DNA of 64,000 bases, taken from NCBI RefSeq assembly GCF_012999535.1, contig NZ_JABBWV010000013.1:1-64000 (forward strand). The letters are read 5' to 3'. Source of the stretch: Microbispora sp. H11081. Lineage in GTDB: Bacteria; Actinomycetota; Actinomycetes; Streptosporangiales; Streptosporangiaceae. Both the position numbers and the translations under genes were made by a program. Positions 7,638 to 15,332 of the stretch are shown one piece after another. Under the pieces are notes generated by a model, which ran no database searches, was not told the DNA's origin, and worked only from the letters and a program-made list of their open reading frames with translations. Numbering within the stretch: position 1 is the stretch's first letter; every line of letters begins with the position of its first letter.

Positions 7638-9250
7638 GCTGCCCTCCCTTCAGTTGCCGAAAGATCTTGGCCGTCGCCGAGTGCCTGGAGTTGGTTCATG
7701 TGGTTGCGCCAGCGCTGGCGTTCGTGGACCGAGCGCAGGAGCCGGACGCCGATCGGGGCCAGTTCGGGATCACCGGGCTTGACGGGCTTCCAGACGTAGC
7801 GGTGGGGGTCGACCGGTTCGTCTTCGACGCCGAGGGCTTCCAGGACCCAGGTGCGGCGGTCCTGCTTGTGCTCGGTGAGGGTCTTGTTGGACCACTTCCT
7901 TGAGACCAGGACGCGGCGGCCCGCGTAGCCGAGGTGGTCGGGCTTGTGTGCCTTGCCCTTGCACCGGCCGGGGGCCATGCCCGGTTTGGCGCCCTTTGGC
8001 TGGATCCCGTAGCGCAGCCAGTTCGGGCAGGTCGGCGAGCACGGTTCGAACCGCAGGGCGTCGAGCAGCCGTTCCGCGTGCGTCTTCCTGCGTGGGTCGT
8101 CGGTGCCGAGGGCGTCGCCGAGGGACTTGGTCAGGTACTTCGACAGGTACTGGATGAGCTGGTCGGCGTCCGGGGTTCCGGCGAGGACGCTTTGTATGTC
8201 GAGCTGGTCGCCGAAGCGGAGCACGTGCAGGGGTTCGGCGTCCTCGTCGGCGTCGAGAGCGTCGAGGGCCTGTTCCCAGGTCGGCAGGACTTCCCCCGTG
8301 GTCGGGTCGAGGTAGCCGGCCCCGTCCTCCCACACCGGCAGGTGGTCACCCTCGAACCGGATCGTGTCCATCGGGGGCCACCACACCTGGTGATAGGTGG
8401 CCGCGATGATCTGCCGCAGTTCCGCACGGGGCAGGGTGCCGCGGATCGCCATGTGCAGATGAGGGGCGAGCCGCTTCTGAGGCTCGACGGTGGCGAAGTA
8501 CTGCACGTCATAGCCCGCCACCCGGCGGAGGTTCTGCACGAAGCGGTCCACGAGCTTGGAGAAGTGCAGCGCGTCGCGGGCCGCCCGCGCGTAGTCATAC
8601 CGGTCCGGGTCCAGGGGCGCACCCTCCAGCACCCGCCCGTACGACGGGAGGGTGAGCGTGACGAACATCGACGGCCGGTAGGTCTTGCCGTCCGAGCCGG
8701 TGAAGGTCCGCCCGAGGGTGGTCTTGGTCATCTGCCGCTTGGGCAGGTCCGGGGCGTCCTGCCGCCGCTTCGTGGACCGCGTGCGCTTGCCCGAGGTGCG
8801 GCCGAGGACGTTGCCGCGCATGCCAGCGGCGTTGATTTCCTCGTCCAGCTCGGCGATGGCGGCGTCCAGATCGGTGGTGTCGCCGCCGGCCTTTTCCACC
8901 TCATCCCGCCACGCCTGGGCATCGGCCCGCAGCTCGACAAGGTGACGCTGATACTCGTCGGCGTTGTCCGGGAGGTTCACGGGCTCGGCTTCCAGGTGCC
9001 AGCCCTCCCGGCACTGCGCCCGCCGCAACTGGCGATTGCGCTTCGCACACGGCGGGCACTTGCTCTCCAAGGTGGCCCCGCACGGCACGTCGATGACCTC
9101 GGTCTGCCCGGTGAGGATGTCCTGCCGCCGCAGCGGGACCGGGCGGATGCACACCCCGTACTGCTTGGCGATCTCTTCCACGACCTCACGGGCCAGCGGT
9201 TGAGCCATCCGGACGGCGCGGGGGGTGGAGCGGTCGGGCGGGTTGGTCAC
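7634..9250 (-). CDS. repSA: RepSA-type rolling-circle replication initiator
   Basis: A 538-residue initiator of the actinomycete RepSA family that nicks the excised circle and starts rolling-circle replication. The HUH metal motif is in RLAPHLHMAI (near residue 263), and the nucleophile is expected in QYLSKYLTKS (near 370). An early Cys cluster (CPPCAKRN, near 65) and a late one (CSPTCPNW, near 405) look like zinc sites. It starts with GTG, overlapping the Zn-ribbon gene by 4 bases. All family motifs are present, so it appears functional. Confidence 0.92.
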   Translation of the reverse strand: MTNPPDRSTPRAVRMAQPLAREVVEEIAKQYGVCIRPVPLRRQDILTGQTEVIDVPCGATLESKCPPCAKRNRQLRRAQCREGWHLEAEPVNLPDNADEYQRHLVELRADAQAWRDEVEKAGGDTTDLDAAIAELDEEINAAGMRGNVLGRTSGKRTRSTKRRQDAPDLPKRQMTKTTLGRTFTGSDGKTYRPSMFVTLTLPSYGRVLEGAPLDPDRYDYARAARDALHFSKLVDRFVQNLRRVAGYDVQYFATVEPQKRLAPHLHMAIRGTLPRAELRQIIAATYHQVWWPPMDTIRFEGDHLPVWEDGAGYLDPTTGEVLPTWEQALDALDADEDAEPLHVLRFGDQLDIQSVLAGTPDADQLIQYLSKYLTKSLGDALGTDDPRRKTHAERLLDALRFEPCSPTCPNWLRYGIQPKGAKPGMAPGRCKGKAHKPDHLGYAGRRVLVSRKWSNKTLTEHKQDRRTWVLEALGVEDEPVDPHRYVWKPVKPGDPELAPIGVRLLRSVHERQRWRNHMNQLQALGDGQDLSATEGRAA

Positions 9251-9438
9251 CGGTCACCGTCCCAGGCTCCGAGGGGGTCGAGGAGGTCGGCCGGGCCGAG
9301 GCCATCGACCATCACGGAGGCTTTCTCGCCGCACTCGTGGCACTCGACGATCCCGCGCACCGGGTCGAGCCACAGCACATCGAGCGCGCCACAGCCCGAA
9401 CAGCGCAGGCCGTCGAGGAGGTGAGCCAGACGCATCAT
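9247..9438 (-). CDS. Small Zn-ribbon protein of the AICE backbone
   Basis: A 63-residue protein with two CxxC pairs (CSGC near residue 13 and CHEC near 33), forming a probable zinc ribbon. It overlaps the translocase gene upstream and the rep gene downstream by 4 bases each, so it is made with them. Small proteins of this type lie between tra and rep in many AICEs; the function is not known. Confidence 0.75.
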   Translation of the reverse strand: MMRLAHLLDGLRCSGCGALDVLWLDPVRGIVECHECGEKASVMVDGLGPADLLDPLGAWDGDR

Positions 9439-10856
9439 CGGCCCACCCCCGCGAACTCCGCGACCATCGCCCGGATGTCGGCGTCGGAGACGTAGGCCGC
9501 CCGCACCCGCACCGGATCAGGTGAGGTCTCTAGCCGGACGTAGCCGACTCCCGCGCCCAGCTCGGGGACCGGTGAGATGTGGTCGGCCAGTGCGCCCCGG
9601 TCGCGTGCGCCGTCGCCGAGGACCATGTCCACCTGCTCGGACTCGTCTAGCCGGAGGGCGATCTTGTCGGGGAACAGGTTGCGGATGTTCATGACCTCCT
9701 TGCGAGGGTCCTGGAGCGCGGCCATGACGCCGACGCCGACCGCCCGGCCCTGGGTGGTCAGGGTGGCCAGGGCCGCCGTGATGCGCTGACGGAGTTGCTT
9801 GTCGGGCTGGTAGGCGGTCAGGAACGCGACCTCGTCGACGAGCACCAGGACGAACGGGTCAGCAGGCGTGGGGGTGTGGGAGCGCTGGAGGCCGGCGAAC
9901 CGGTCGGCTCGCTCCTGCATCACGCACACGGCCTCATCGAGCAGGTCGGCGCACTCCTTCGGATCGGCCGCGTACCGACTGCCGAAGAGGGCACGGCCGA
10001 AGGACAGTTCCATCCGCTTGGGGTCGAGCGCCCACACCTGCACCAGCCCGGCCCGCATCGCCGGGAGGAGCCCGCGGATTGTCGACCACAGGTAGGAGCC
10101 TTTGCCCGCGCCCGTGGCACCGGCGATCAGGACATGGGTGCCGTGGACCTTGAGCCGGTAGGGCGTGCCGTCCTCGCACCGGCCGATCTCGACCGGCCCC
10201 ACCGAGGCGACCTCAGGCACCGGAAGCGCGGGCAGGGGTTCGGCGAGGGGGTCACGCCGGGGGAAGGTGAGCACGAGCCGCCCGGCCCGAGCGACGGCCA
10301 CCCGGCAGGAGGGCGCGCCGAAGCCGTGGGCCAGGTGCTCGATGCGGTCGGCCCAGTCTTTGACGGCTTGGCCGTTGAGCATCTTCACACTGACGCGGTC
10401 GGCCCAGCCGTCGCACTCCACCCGCACGAGGCGGGGCAGGTAGTCGCGTCCCCGGATGTGCCGCCCGAGGCCGGAGACGACCATCACGGGTTGCCAGTGC
10501 CGCCGGTACACGGCGACCAGCCGCCACCAGGCCAGCAGCGGCCAGCCGACCAGGCGCAGGAACGAGGCCCGACCCAGCAGCGCCCACGACAATCCGGCCG
10601 AGGGCAGGAAAGCGGCCATCACCAGGGCCACGCGCCAGCCGTACAGGGTCCAGATCACCCCGAGGCCGACCGGCACGGCCACCGCGACCGGATGCCGCAC
10701 GACGAGACGGACCAGGCCCGCGAGCAGGCGGGACAGCCAGATCACGATGGTGACGATGGCGGGGGTTCGGACGACGGCCGGGCGGAAGACCACGGCCGTG
10801 TCCGGGGTGGTGGAGACGAGGTTACGTGCCTCGTCGCCAGGCAGTTTTCGGAACAT
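9435..10856 (-). CDS. traSA: FtsK/SpoIIIE-family DNA translocase (TraB/TraSA type)
   Basis: A 473-residue protein with two or three N-terminal membrane helices (about 30-110) and a C-terminal FtsK motor. Walker A is GATGAGKGS (near 247) and Walker B is VLVLVDEVAF (near 337). Proteins of this type form a hexameric pump that moves double-stranded plasmid DNA between mycelial cells, which explains the lack of relaxase and secretion genes. The length is typical for AICE Tra proteins. It is the first gene of the coupled tra-Zn-rep-xis-int run. Confidence 0.92.
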   Translation of the reverse strand: MFRKLPGDEARNLVSTTPDTAVVFRPAVVRTPAIVTIVIWLSRLLAGLVRLVVRHPVAVAVPVGLGVIWTLYGWRVALVMAAFLPSAGLSWALLGRASFLRLVGWPLLAWWRLVAVYRRHWQPVMVVSGLGRHIRGRDYLPRLVRVECDGWADRVSVKMLNGQAVKDWADRIEHLAHGFGAPSCRVAVARAGRLVLTFPRRDPLAEPLPALPVPEVASVGPVEIGRCEDGTPYRLKVHGTHVLIAGATGAGKGSYLWSTIRGLLPAMRAGLVQVWALDPKRMELSFGRALFGSRYAADPKECADLLDEAVCVMQERADRFAGLQRSHTPTPADPFVLVLVDEVAFLTAYQPDKQLRQRITAALATLTTQGRAVGVGVMAALQDPRKEVMNIRNLFPDKIALRLDESEQVDMVLGDGARDRGALADHISPVPELGAGVGYVRLETSPDPVRVRAAYVSDADIRAMVAEFAGVGR

Positions 10857-10900
10857 TAGACTTCGTGTCCTCTCGTGATTTCGCAGTCAGGGAGAGTTGA

Positions 10901-10934
10901 GGGGCCGCCGGAAGTTGCCGCTTCCTGCGGCCCC
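10901..10934. other. GC-rich hairpin between AICE backbone genes
   Basis: GGGGCCGC and GCGGCCCC form an 8-bp stem that continues, after one mismatch, with GGAAG/CTTCC around a 6-base loop. It lies between the small backbone genes (10944 onward) and the tra gene. There is no T-tract, so it may be an attenuator or mRNA-stability element rather than a full terminator. Confidence 0.45.
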
Positions 10935-10943
10935 GCTTGCATG

Positions 10944-11270
10944 TCAGGCCGCCGTCTCCCCGAGGGGAAGGGCGAGTTGATCGGAGTCGGCCGACTGGTC
11001 GGCGTGCATGCGCTCGCAGTCGGCCAGGTACCGGGCGGCAGCGTCGAAGATGCGCCGGGCGGTCTCCACGTCGTTCGCGGTGGCCGGTCCGGCCCCGGTC
11101 GTGGAGATCGACACGTACGCCTCGTCGGACTCCAGGACCAGGTACGGCCGCCCCGACTCCAGCTTCCGAACGACCGCGCGAAGAGCGGGGGTGTAGAACC
11201 CGACATTCACCCGTGGCCGCTCGTCGGAGGTGATGGAGATGGTGAGGTAGGTGTAGGGGCCCGGGGTCAT
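10944..11270 (-). CDS. AICE backbone protein of unknown function
   Basis: A 108-residue protein, predicted soluble, with a beta-rich N-terminal half (TYLTISITS, then VLESDEAYVSIS) and a helical C-terminal half (ARRIFDAAARYLADCERMHA). It resembles the next gene in size, layout and C-terminal helix (each has a VETARRIF/VEFARCLA-like segment), so the two may be diverged paralogues. Start and stop overlap the neighbour by 4 bases (ATGA). I do not recognise a named family. Confidence 0.65.
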   Translation of the reverse strand: MTPGPYTYLTISITSDERPRVNVGFYTPALRAVVRKLESGRPYLVLESDEAYVSISTTGAGPATANDVETARRIFDAAARYLADCERMHADQSADSDQLALPLGETAA

Positions 11271-11545
11271 CGGACCGCCACCCCCTCACCGTCCGGGAGG
11301 CCGTGGAACATCCGCTCCACCGACCGGGCGAACGAGGCCGCCTCACGCGCCAGGCAGCGGGCGAACTCCACGTCATCGACGGTGACCCGGTCTCCGGCGG
11401 AGGTGGTGACGAGCACCTGGACACCGCCGAAGACCAGCCCGAGGACGGGTGACCGCTGCGGGTAAGGGTGGTTGGCCGCCGATGCGCCCGGCCCGGTCTT
11501 GAGGTTGATCGTGCTGACCGGGTGCACGGTACGCCGCCCCGTCAT
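11267..11545 (-). CDS. AICE backbone protein of unknown function
   Basis: A 92-residue protein (MTGRRTVHP start). Its layout parallels the downstream gene: a beta segment (LGLVFGGVQVLVTTS) followed by DDVEFARCLAREAASFARSVERM. It overlaps the Pra-like gene upstream and the 108-residue gene downstream by 4 bases each. The ATG at 11545 is chosen because it gives that overlap; longer versions would read through the pra coding region in another frame. Confidence 0.65.
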   Translation of the reverse strand: MTGRRTVHPVSTINLKTGPGASAANHPYPQRSPVLGLVFGGVQVLVTTSAGDRVTVDDVEFARCLAREAASFARSVERMFHGLPDGEGVAVR

Positions 11546-11958
11546 GCCGCGTCCTTCGCCTGAGCAGCGGCCCGGCCACCGCCCGAGCGGGGAGCGCGCA
11601 TCTCCCGCACGCGGATCGAGTAGGCCAGGCGGCCCGCCTGGTTGACGTACGGCGTGACGCTGATCCCGTCGAACTCCACCGGGGTGAACGGCAGGCCCGC
11701 CATCGGGGCTGGCGGCACCGGCTGGACGGGAGCCAGGATCTTGACGGCCACCGTCTTCTGCGCGGGCTTCAGGGTCGGGTCGGCGTCCATCACGGCGACC
11801 TGCCAGACGAGTTCCCCCGTCTGCTTGTCCCGCGCCTGGACGAACCGGCCGTTGGTTGATGCGTCGAAGTCCTTGACCTGCTCGACCTCCCCGACGACGT
11901 AGCAGCCGTGCGGGAAGACCATGTCGAAGGTCACTGGGATGGGTCCTTGTAGTGCCAT
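11542..11958 (-). CDS. pra: Pra-like activator of AICE replication, integration and excision
   Basis: A 138-residue protein starting MALQGPIPV. The body (FPHGCYVVGEVEQVKDF, then TGELVWQVAVMDAD and FDGISVTPYVN) matches what I recall of the actinobacterial plasmid replication, integration and excision activator family named after pSAM2 Pra. In pSAM2, Pra turns on rep, xis and int and is itself repressed by KorSA. A GGGAG Shine-Dalgarno 7 bases before the ATG at 11958 supports the start. Two KorSA-type operators sit directly upstream, as the model predicts. Confidence 0.78.
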   Translation of the reverse strand: MALQGPIPVTFDMVFPHGCYVVGEVEQVKDFDASTNGRFVQARDKQTGELVWQVAVMDADPTLKPAQKTVAVKILAPVQPVPPAPMAGLPFTPVEFDGISVTPYVNQAGRLAYSIRVREMRAPRSGGGRAAAQAKDAA

Positions 11959-11982
11959 GAGACATCTCCCTTCTCTCGTCCT

Positions 11983-12050
11983 CTCGACAACTCGTATTGT
12001 CGAGCTGTCTTGAGAGTATCCACCTTCCGCGTACTCGACAAGTCGAGTTG
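11983..12050. promoter_or_regulatory. Two GntR/KorSA operators between pra and imm21
   Basis: First site: CTCGACAA (11983) and TTGTCGAG (11997) form a perfect 8-bp inverted repeat with a 6-base spacer. Second site: ACTCGAC, AA, GTCGAGT (12033 onward), whose complement CAACTCGACTTGTCG recurs at 13373 before the GntR gene. The region serves the leftward pra gene and probably the rightward Imm21 gene. Confidence 0.65.
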
Positions 12051-12089
12051 CCGAGAATCTTGACGTGTTGCCTGCGTACGCTCTGCGAC

Positions 12090-12611
12090 ATGACCGCAAA
12101 TGACCCGAAGCAGGCGGAATGCAGCGGCCTCACGTGGGTGGACACCTTGGGCGGCCCGCACATCCTCGTGCCGCAGTCAGCACTCCCGTACTGGCACGGG
12201 GCGCCGATGGACTCTTCCGAGGACGAAGGCGATTACGGCCGCGCCTGCTCGGTGCCCGGGTACATCGGGCTGATCCGGGTTGGTCCGGCCGAAGCCTTGG
12301 TCAAGGCCGAGCCATCCCCTACGACGTTCCTCGCCGAGCGCAAAGCCCTCATCTCCTGGGTCGGGGCGTACTCAGAGCAGGAACTGGTGGACGTGGCTAC
12401 GGAGGTCATGGACGCAGAGTCAGTGCCAGAAGGCGAGGAGTTGACGTATACCGTCGACGAGCCGCTGGTTCTCTTCGATTCCGTTTATGGGCATGACGAC
12501 GTCGCGCCAGAAAATCGTCTCGTCATCGACCTTGCCCCAGGTCGGTACACGGTACGCGCCGCATACGTGGAGCATCCCAGGGCGTATCTGATCCTCGTTC
12601 AGTTCACATGA
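12090..12611 (+). CDS. Imm21-family immunity protein (orphan)
   Basis: A 173-residue soluble protein. Segments WVDTLGGPHILVPQSALPYW, GYIGLI and a C-terminal DLAPGRYTVRAAYV match my recollection of the Imm21 family, immunity proteins found with polymorphic toxins in actinobacteria. No toxin gene is adjacent. On a mobile element, an orphan immunity protein could protect the host against toxins of neighbouring strains. The ATG at 12090 (MTANDP) is preferred over upstream in-frame starts, which fall inside the operator region. Its coding sequence converges on the GntR gene with 16 bases between them. Confidence 0.72.
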   Translation: MTANDPKQAECSGLTWVDTLGGPHILVPQSALPYWHGAPMDSSEDEGDYGRACSVPGYIGLIRVGPAEALVKAEPSPTTFLAERKALISWVGAYSEQELVDVATEVMDAESVPEGEELTYTVDEPLVLFDSVYGHDDVAPENRLVIDLAPGRYTVRAAYVEHPRAYLILVQFT

Positions 12612-12627
12612 GCCGAGCGCCAGCGTG

Positions 12628-13359
12628 TCAGAGAGAGTATGCGTCTTCCAGTTCGTGAAGGTCGCCGGGGAGGACCAGATCCACGATGAGGGCGGGTCGG
12701 CCGCCGCCGTTGTAGACGCTGGCCAGCACGCCGAGGACGGGCGCGGTCTTACGAAGCTCCAGGAGCTTGGCTTCTTCCGTCGAGGGGTGCCGTGCGCTGA
12801 GCCGTTCCGCGACGTGTTCGAGCTTGAGGCCCTTCGTGTGCTGGAGATGCTGCCGGATGCCGGCGGTGAGCGGTTCAATTTGACCCAGGCCGGTACCTTC
12901 GGCCAGTTCCACCGGGCACCAGATGGTGATGAGGTCGACCGGCCGGTCGGCATCGCGGAACAGGACGCGCCGCATCATGACGGATGACTTCTCAGGGACG
13001 CCGAGGAGCTTGGCGACGCTCGCGGGGGCCGGGTGCTCACCGACGCTTACCGGGGAGCCGTTCTCGTCGGCTTCTGCGCGGTCGAGCACGGCCCGGCCGG
13101 GCCGGGAGGCTTCCTCAGCCGCGGCCGGCGGCGTGGCTTTCACGAAGGAGCCTTTGCCGTGCTCCCGCTCGATCACGCCCCGCAGCTGGAGGACCTGGAG
13201 AGCGCGGACGACGGTGGGCCGGCTGACGTGGAACTCGTTGATGAGTTGCGTCTCTGAGGGCAGGAGCGAGCCCGGAGGATAGGTGCCGTCCGCGATGCGT
13301 CGCCGGATGGCCTGGACGATCTGCGCGTACTTCGGCGGAGCGTACTCTTCAGACGACAT
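12628..13359 (-). CDS. korSA: GntR-family repressor with UTRA domain (KorSA-like)
   Basis: A 243-residue regulator. Residues 8-75 are a GntR winged helix (PSETQLINEFHVSRPTVVRA, then GVIEREHGKGSFV), and residues about 100-240 are a UTRA effector-binding domain. In pSAM2-family AICEs, the equivalent KorSA represses pra and itself. The same CAACTCGACTTGTCG sequence stands 14 bases before this start and in the pra promoter, which agrees with autoregulation and control of pra. The UTRA ligand is not known. Confidence 0.85.
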   Translation of the reverse strand: MSSEEYAPPKYAQIVQAIRRRIADGTYPPGSLLPSETQLINEFHVSRPTVVRALQVLQLRGVIEREHGKGSFVKATPPAAAEEASRPGRAVLDRAEADENGSPVSVGEHPAPASVAKLLGVPEKSSVMMRRVLFRDADRPVDLITIWCPVELAEGTGLGQIEPLTAGIRQHLQHTKGLKLEHVAERLSARHPSTEEAKLLELRKTAPVLGVLASVYNGGGRPALIVDLVLPGDLHELEDAYSL

Positions 13360-13372
13360 GACGACTTCCCTA

Positions 13373-13388
13373 CAACTCGACTTGTCGT
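13373..13388 (-). promoter_or_regulatory. Autoregulatory operator of the GntR repressor
   Basis: CAACTCGACTTGTCG lies 14 bases upstream of the repressor start. The same 15 bases occur in inverse orientation at 12036-12050 in the pra promoter. Confidence 0.65.
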
Positions 13389-13458
13389 CAGCTTAGCTAT
13401 CCGTCCTGATTCTGTCTGCCCCGTCGAAAGCAGAAGGCGCGACGGCGCGGGAGTTCCC

Positions 13459-13776
13459 TCACTGCCCTGAGGACTCGACCACGCCGACGCGCCCGTTCAC
13501 CCGCACCTGACCGGCCAGCATCGCCGCCCAGGTGAGCCATGCTTCCCGCAGCGGCCACCGGTGCGTCTCGGCGATCACCGGCTCACGCTCGTCCTGGACC
13601 GTCTTCCTGATGAACGCGACCCCGCCCGACTGGATCAACTGGAAGAAGATCGCCAGGCAGTCGCAGGTCCAGGCCAAAACGAGCTCACGGCTGGTGGGCG
13701 TGGGAGCGAACCATACGAGCACTTCGGCGTCGGCCTGAGGGCGCGGCAGGTGAGGACTCAGATGCCGGGCGGTCAT
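13459..13776 (-). CDS. AICE protein of unknown function
   Basis: A 105-residue soluble protein starting MTARHLSPHL. It has a hydrophobic core around WTCDCLAIFFQLIQSGGVAFIRKT and no recognisable catalytic motif. It overlaps the gene upstream (13773-14132) by 4 bases. The two neighbours form a short conserved-looking AICE unit downstream of a small CxxC protein. I do not assign a function. Confidence 0.6.
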   Translation of the reverse strand: MTARHLSPHLPRPQADAEVLVWFAPTPTSRELVLAWTCDCLAIFFQLIQSGGVAFIRKTVQDEREPVIAETHRWPLREAWLTWAAMLAGQVRVNGRVGVVESSGQ

Positions 13777-14132
13777 GCGCCGCCGTCCTCGATGTACCGA
13801 GAGTAGGGGTGCGTGCGCCGCAGTTCCTCCCGCAGCAGGGCCACCCGCCGGGCGGTGGTCACGATGTCGTGCGCCGGGGCGAAGGCGAACACGAGACGGC
13901 CGCTGGCCGAGCGCCGCCCTGTCGACCAGCGGAACCACCGGCCGTTGGTCCACACGAGCAGGTCAACCCAGACCGACAGGAACGCCACCCCGTGCCCGGC
14001 ATGAACGTCAGTGGCGATGCCGTGCCCGATGGACAACTCGGCGGACAGCAGCCCGGCCGCCCGCTCAGCGGTCAGCGGCACATCAGGCGGCAGCGAAGGA
14101 GAGGCGATCGGGTCGAGCCAGCGGGCAGCCAT
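13773..14132 (-). CDS. AICE protein of unknown function
   Basis: A 119-residue protein starting MAARWLDPI. The middle (GIATDVHAGHGVAFLSVWVDLLVWTNGRW split over two strands) is beta-rich, and the C-terminus is helical and basic (RRVALLREELRRTHP). The start at 14132 is chosen over longer versions because the extra upstream residues overlap the preceding CxxC gene. It is translationally coupled to the next gene. Family not recognised. Confidence 0.6.
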   Translation of the reverse strand: MAARWLDPIASPSLPPDVPLTAERAAGLLSAELSIGHGIATDVHAGHGVAFLSVWVDLLVWTNGRWFRWSTGRRSASGRLVFAFAPAHDIVTTARRVALLREELRRTHPYSRYIEDGGA

Positions 14133-14137
14133 CGGCC

Positions 14138-14302
14138 TCACTCCTCCGGCGCCATGCCGGAGCCCTGGCAGCCCAGGCACTCGACCGTGACCCGCTCACC
14201 CGCCACGGTCTCGCCGGCCCCCTCTTCGGCCGCGACGACACCGCGCCGGGGACTGGCGTATTTCCAGCCCCGCCCTCCGCACAACCCACACTGACCAGCC
14301 AT
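14138..14302 (-). CDS. Small CxxCxGxG zinc-finger protein
   Basis: A 54-residue protein with two DnaJ-type repeats, CGLCGGRG at residues 5-12 and CLGCQGSG near 43-50, predicted to bind zinc. It starts at ATG 14302, five bases before the next gene of the run. Small DnaJ-type finger proteins are common in actinomycete plasmids and AICEs. It is divergent from the DUF5919 regulator gene. Confidence 0.65.
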   Translation of the reverse strand: MAGQCGLCGGRGWKYASPRRGVVAAEEGAGETVAGERVTVECLGCQGSGMAPEE

Positions 14303-14456
14303 GATCCAACAATTGCCCGGCGGGCTGTCGCGTCTCGACCGCGTGGATGTCCCGCCTGGGCGCATCGTGTCTCGCTTCGTCTCGTCTTTGTCTCCCCGTG
14401 ATCCGCCGCGCTGGTTAACCTGGGCCTACCAGGGCTCCCCAACCCCGAGGGCGCGG

Positions 14457-15332
14457 ATGATGACCGAGCAACCGATCATGCTGAAGTCGCTCCTACGCCA
14501 GCGCCACTGGCAGACCTACAGCACCTTCTGCCGGGAGTACGACAGGGCCGCCAAGAAGGTGGACCCCGCCCTCGCGGGCAGGTGGCCCAGCCGCGCCCAG
14601 CTCCACCGCTGGCTGTCCGGCGAACTCAAGGGCCTGCCCTACGCCGACCACTGCCGGGTCCTGGAGGCGATGTTCCCCGGCCTGACCGCCCACCAGTTGT
14701 TCTCCGCCGAAACCACAGCGGCAGCGGCCGTACCGGCACCCAGAAGCACCCCAGACAACACCACTCCCGCGCCCGACCCGTGCGAGGACGCGCGCTTCGC
14801 CGACGTGACAGCCGTCTTCAGCAGCCGGTCCGCCTACAGCGCCGCATACCCGCCCGCGTCCTTGTTCGACGGCGCCAAGGAGATCAACGCCTGCGGCCTG
14901 TCGCTGAACGTGATCTGCCAGAGCTACCCCGACCACCAGCTCACCCGCCTACTGGAGAGCGGCACCCGCATCCGCTGCCTGTTCCTGGACCCCAAGGGCG
15001 AGGCCATCAAGGCCCGCGAGCGCGAAGAGCACTACACCGACGGCACCCTCCAGACGTTGACGGCGCTCAACATCAGCATGCTCACCCGGCTCCGCGACCG
15101 CCTCGACCCCGAAGCCGCCGAACGGCTGGAGATCCACGTCTACGACGAGACGATCCGCTTCAACATCCTGATCGTGGACGGCTCGACCTGCGTCGTACAG
15201 CCCTACCTCCCGGCCGCCCGCGGAGTCGACTCACCTACGCTCGTCATCACCGACAACACCGCCGCCGACGGGCTGTTCCCCGTCTTCGACCAGGTCTTCA
15301 CCTCTATGTGGGAGCGGAGCAAACCCGTATGA
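14457..15332 (+). CDS. DUF5919-domain regulator
   Basis: A protein of 291 residues (ATG at 14457 or 14460). Residues about 10-80 form a helical DNA-binding-like domain (HWQTYSTFCREYDRAAKK, then SRAQLHRWLSGELKGLPY). Residues about 120-290 match my recollection of DUF5919, a domain distantly like phospholipase D folds (AKEINACGLSLNVICQSY, then TRIRCLFLDPKG). It may sense a metabolite and control transcription. The stop overlaps the start of the inositol-monophosphatase-family gene by 4 bases (ATGA), so the two are one functional unit. Confidence 0.72.
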   Translation: MMTEQPIMLKSLLRQRHWQTYSTFCREYDRAAKKVDPALAGRWPSRAQLHRWLSGELKGLPYADHCRVLEAMFPGLTAHQLFSAETTAAAAVPAPRSTPDNTTPAPDPCEDARFADVTAVFSSRSAYSAAYPPASLFDGAKEINACGLSLNVICQSYPDHQLTRLLESGTRIRCLFLDPKGEAIKAREREEHYTDGTLQTLTALNISMLTRLRDRLDPEAAERLEIHVYDETIRFNILIVDGSTCVVQPYLPAARGVDSPTLVITDNTAADGLFPVFDQVFTSMWERSKPV

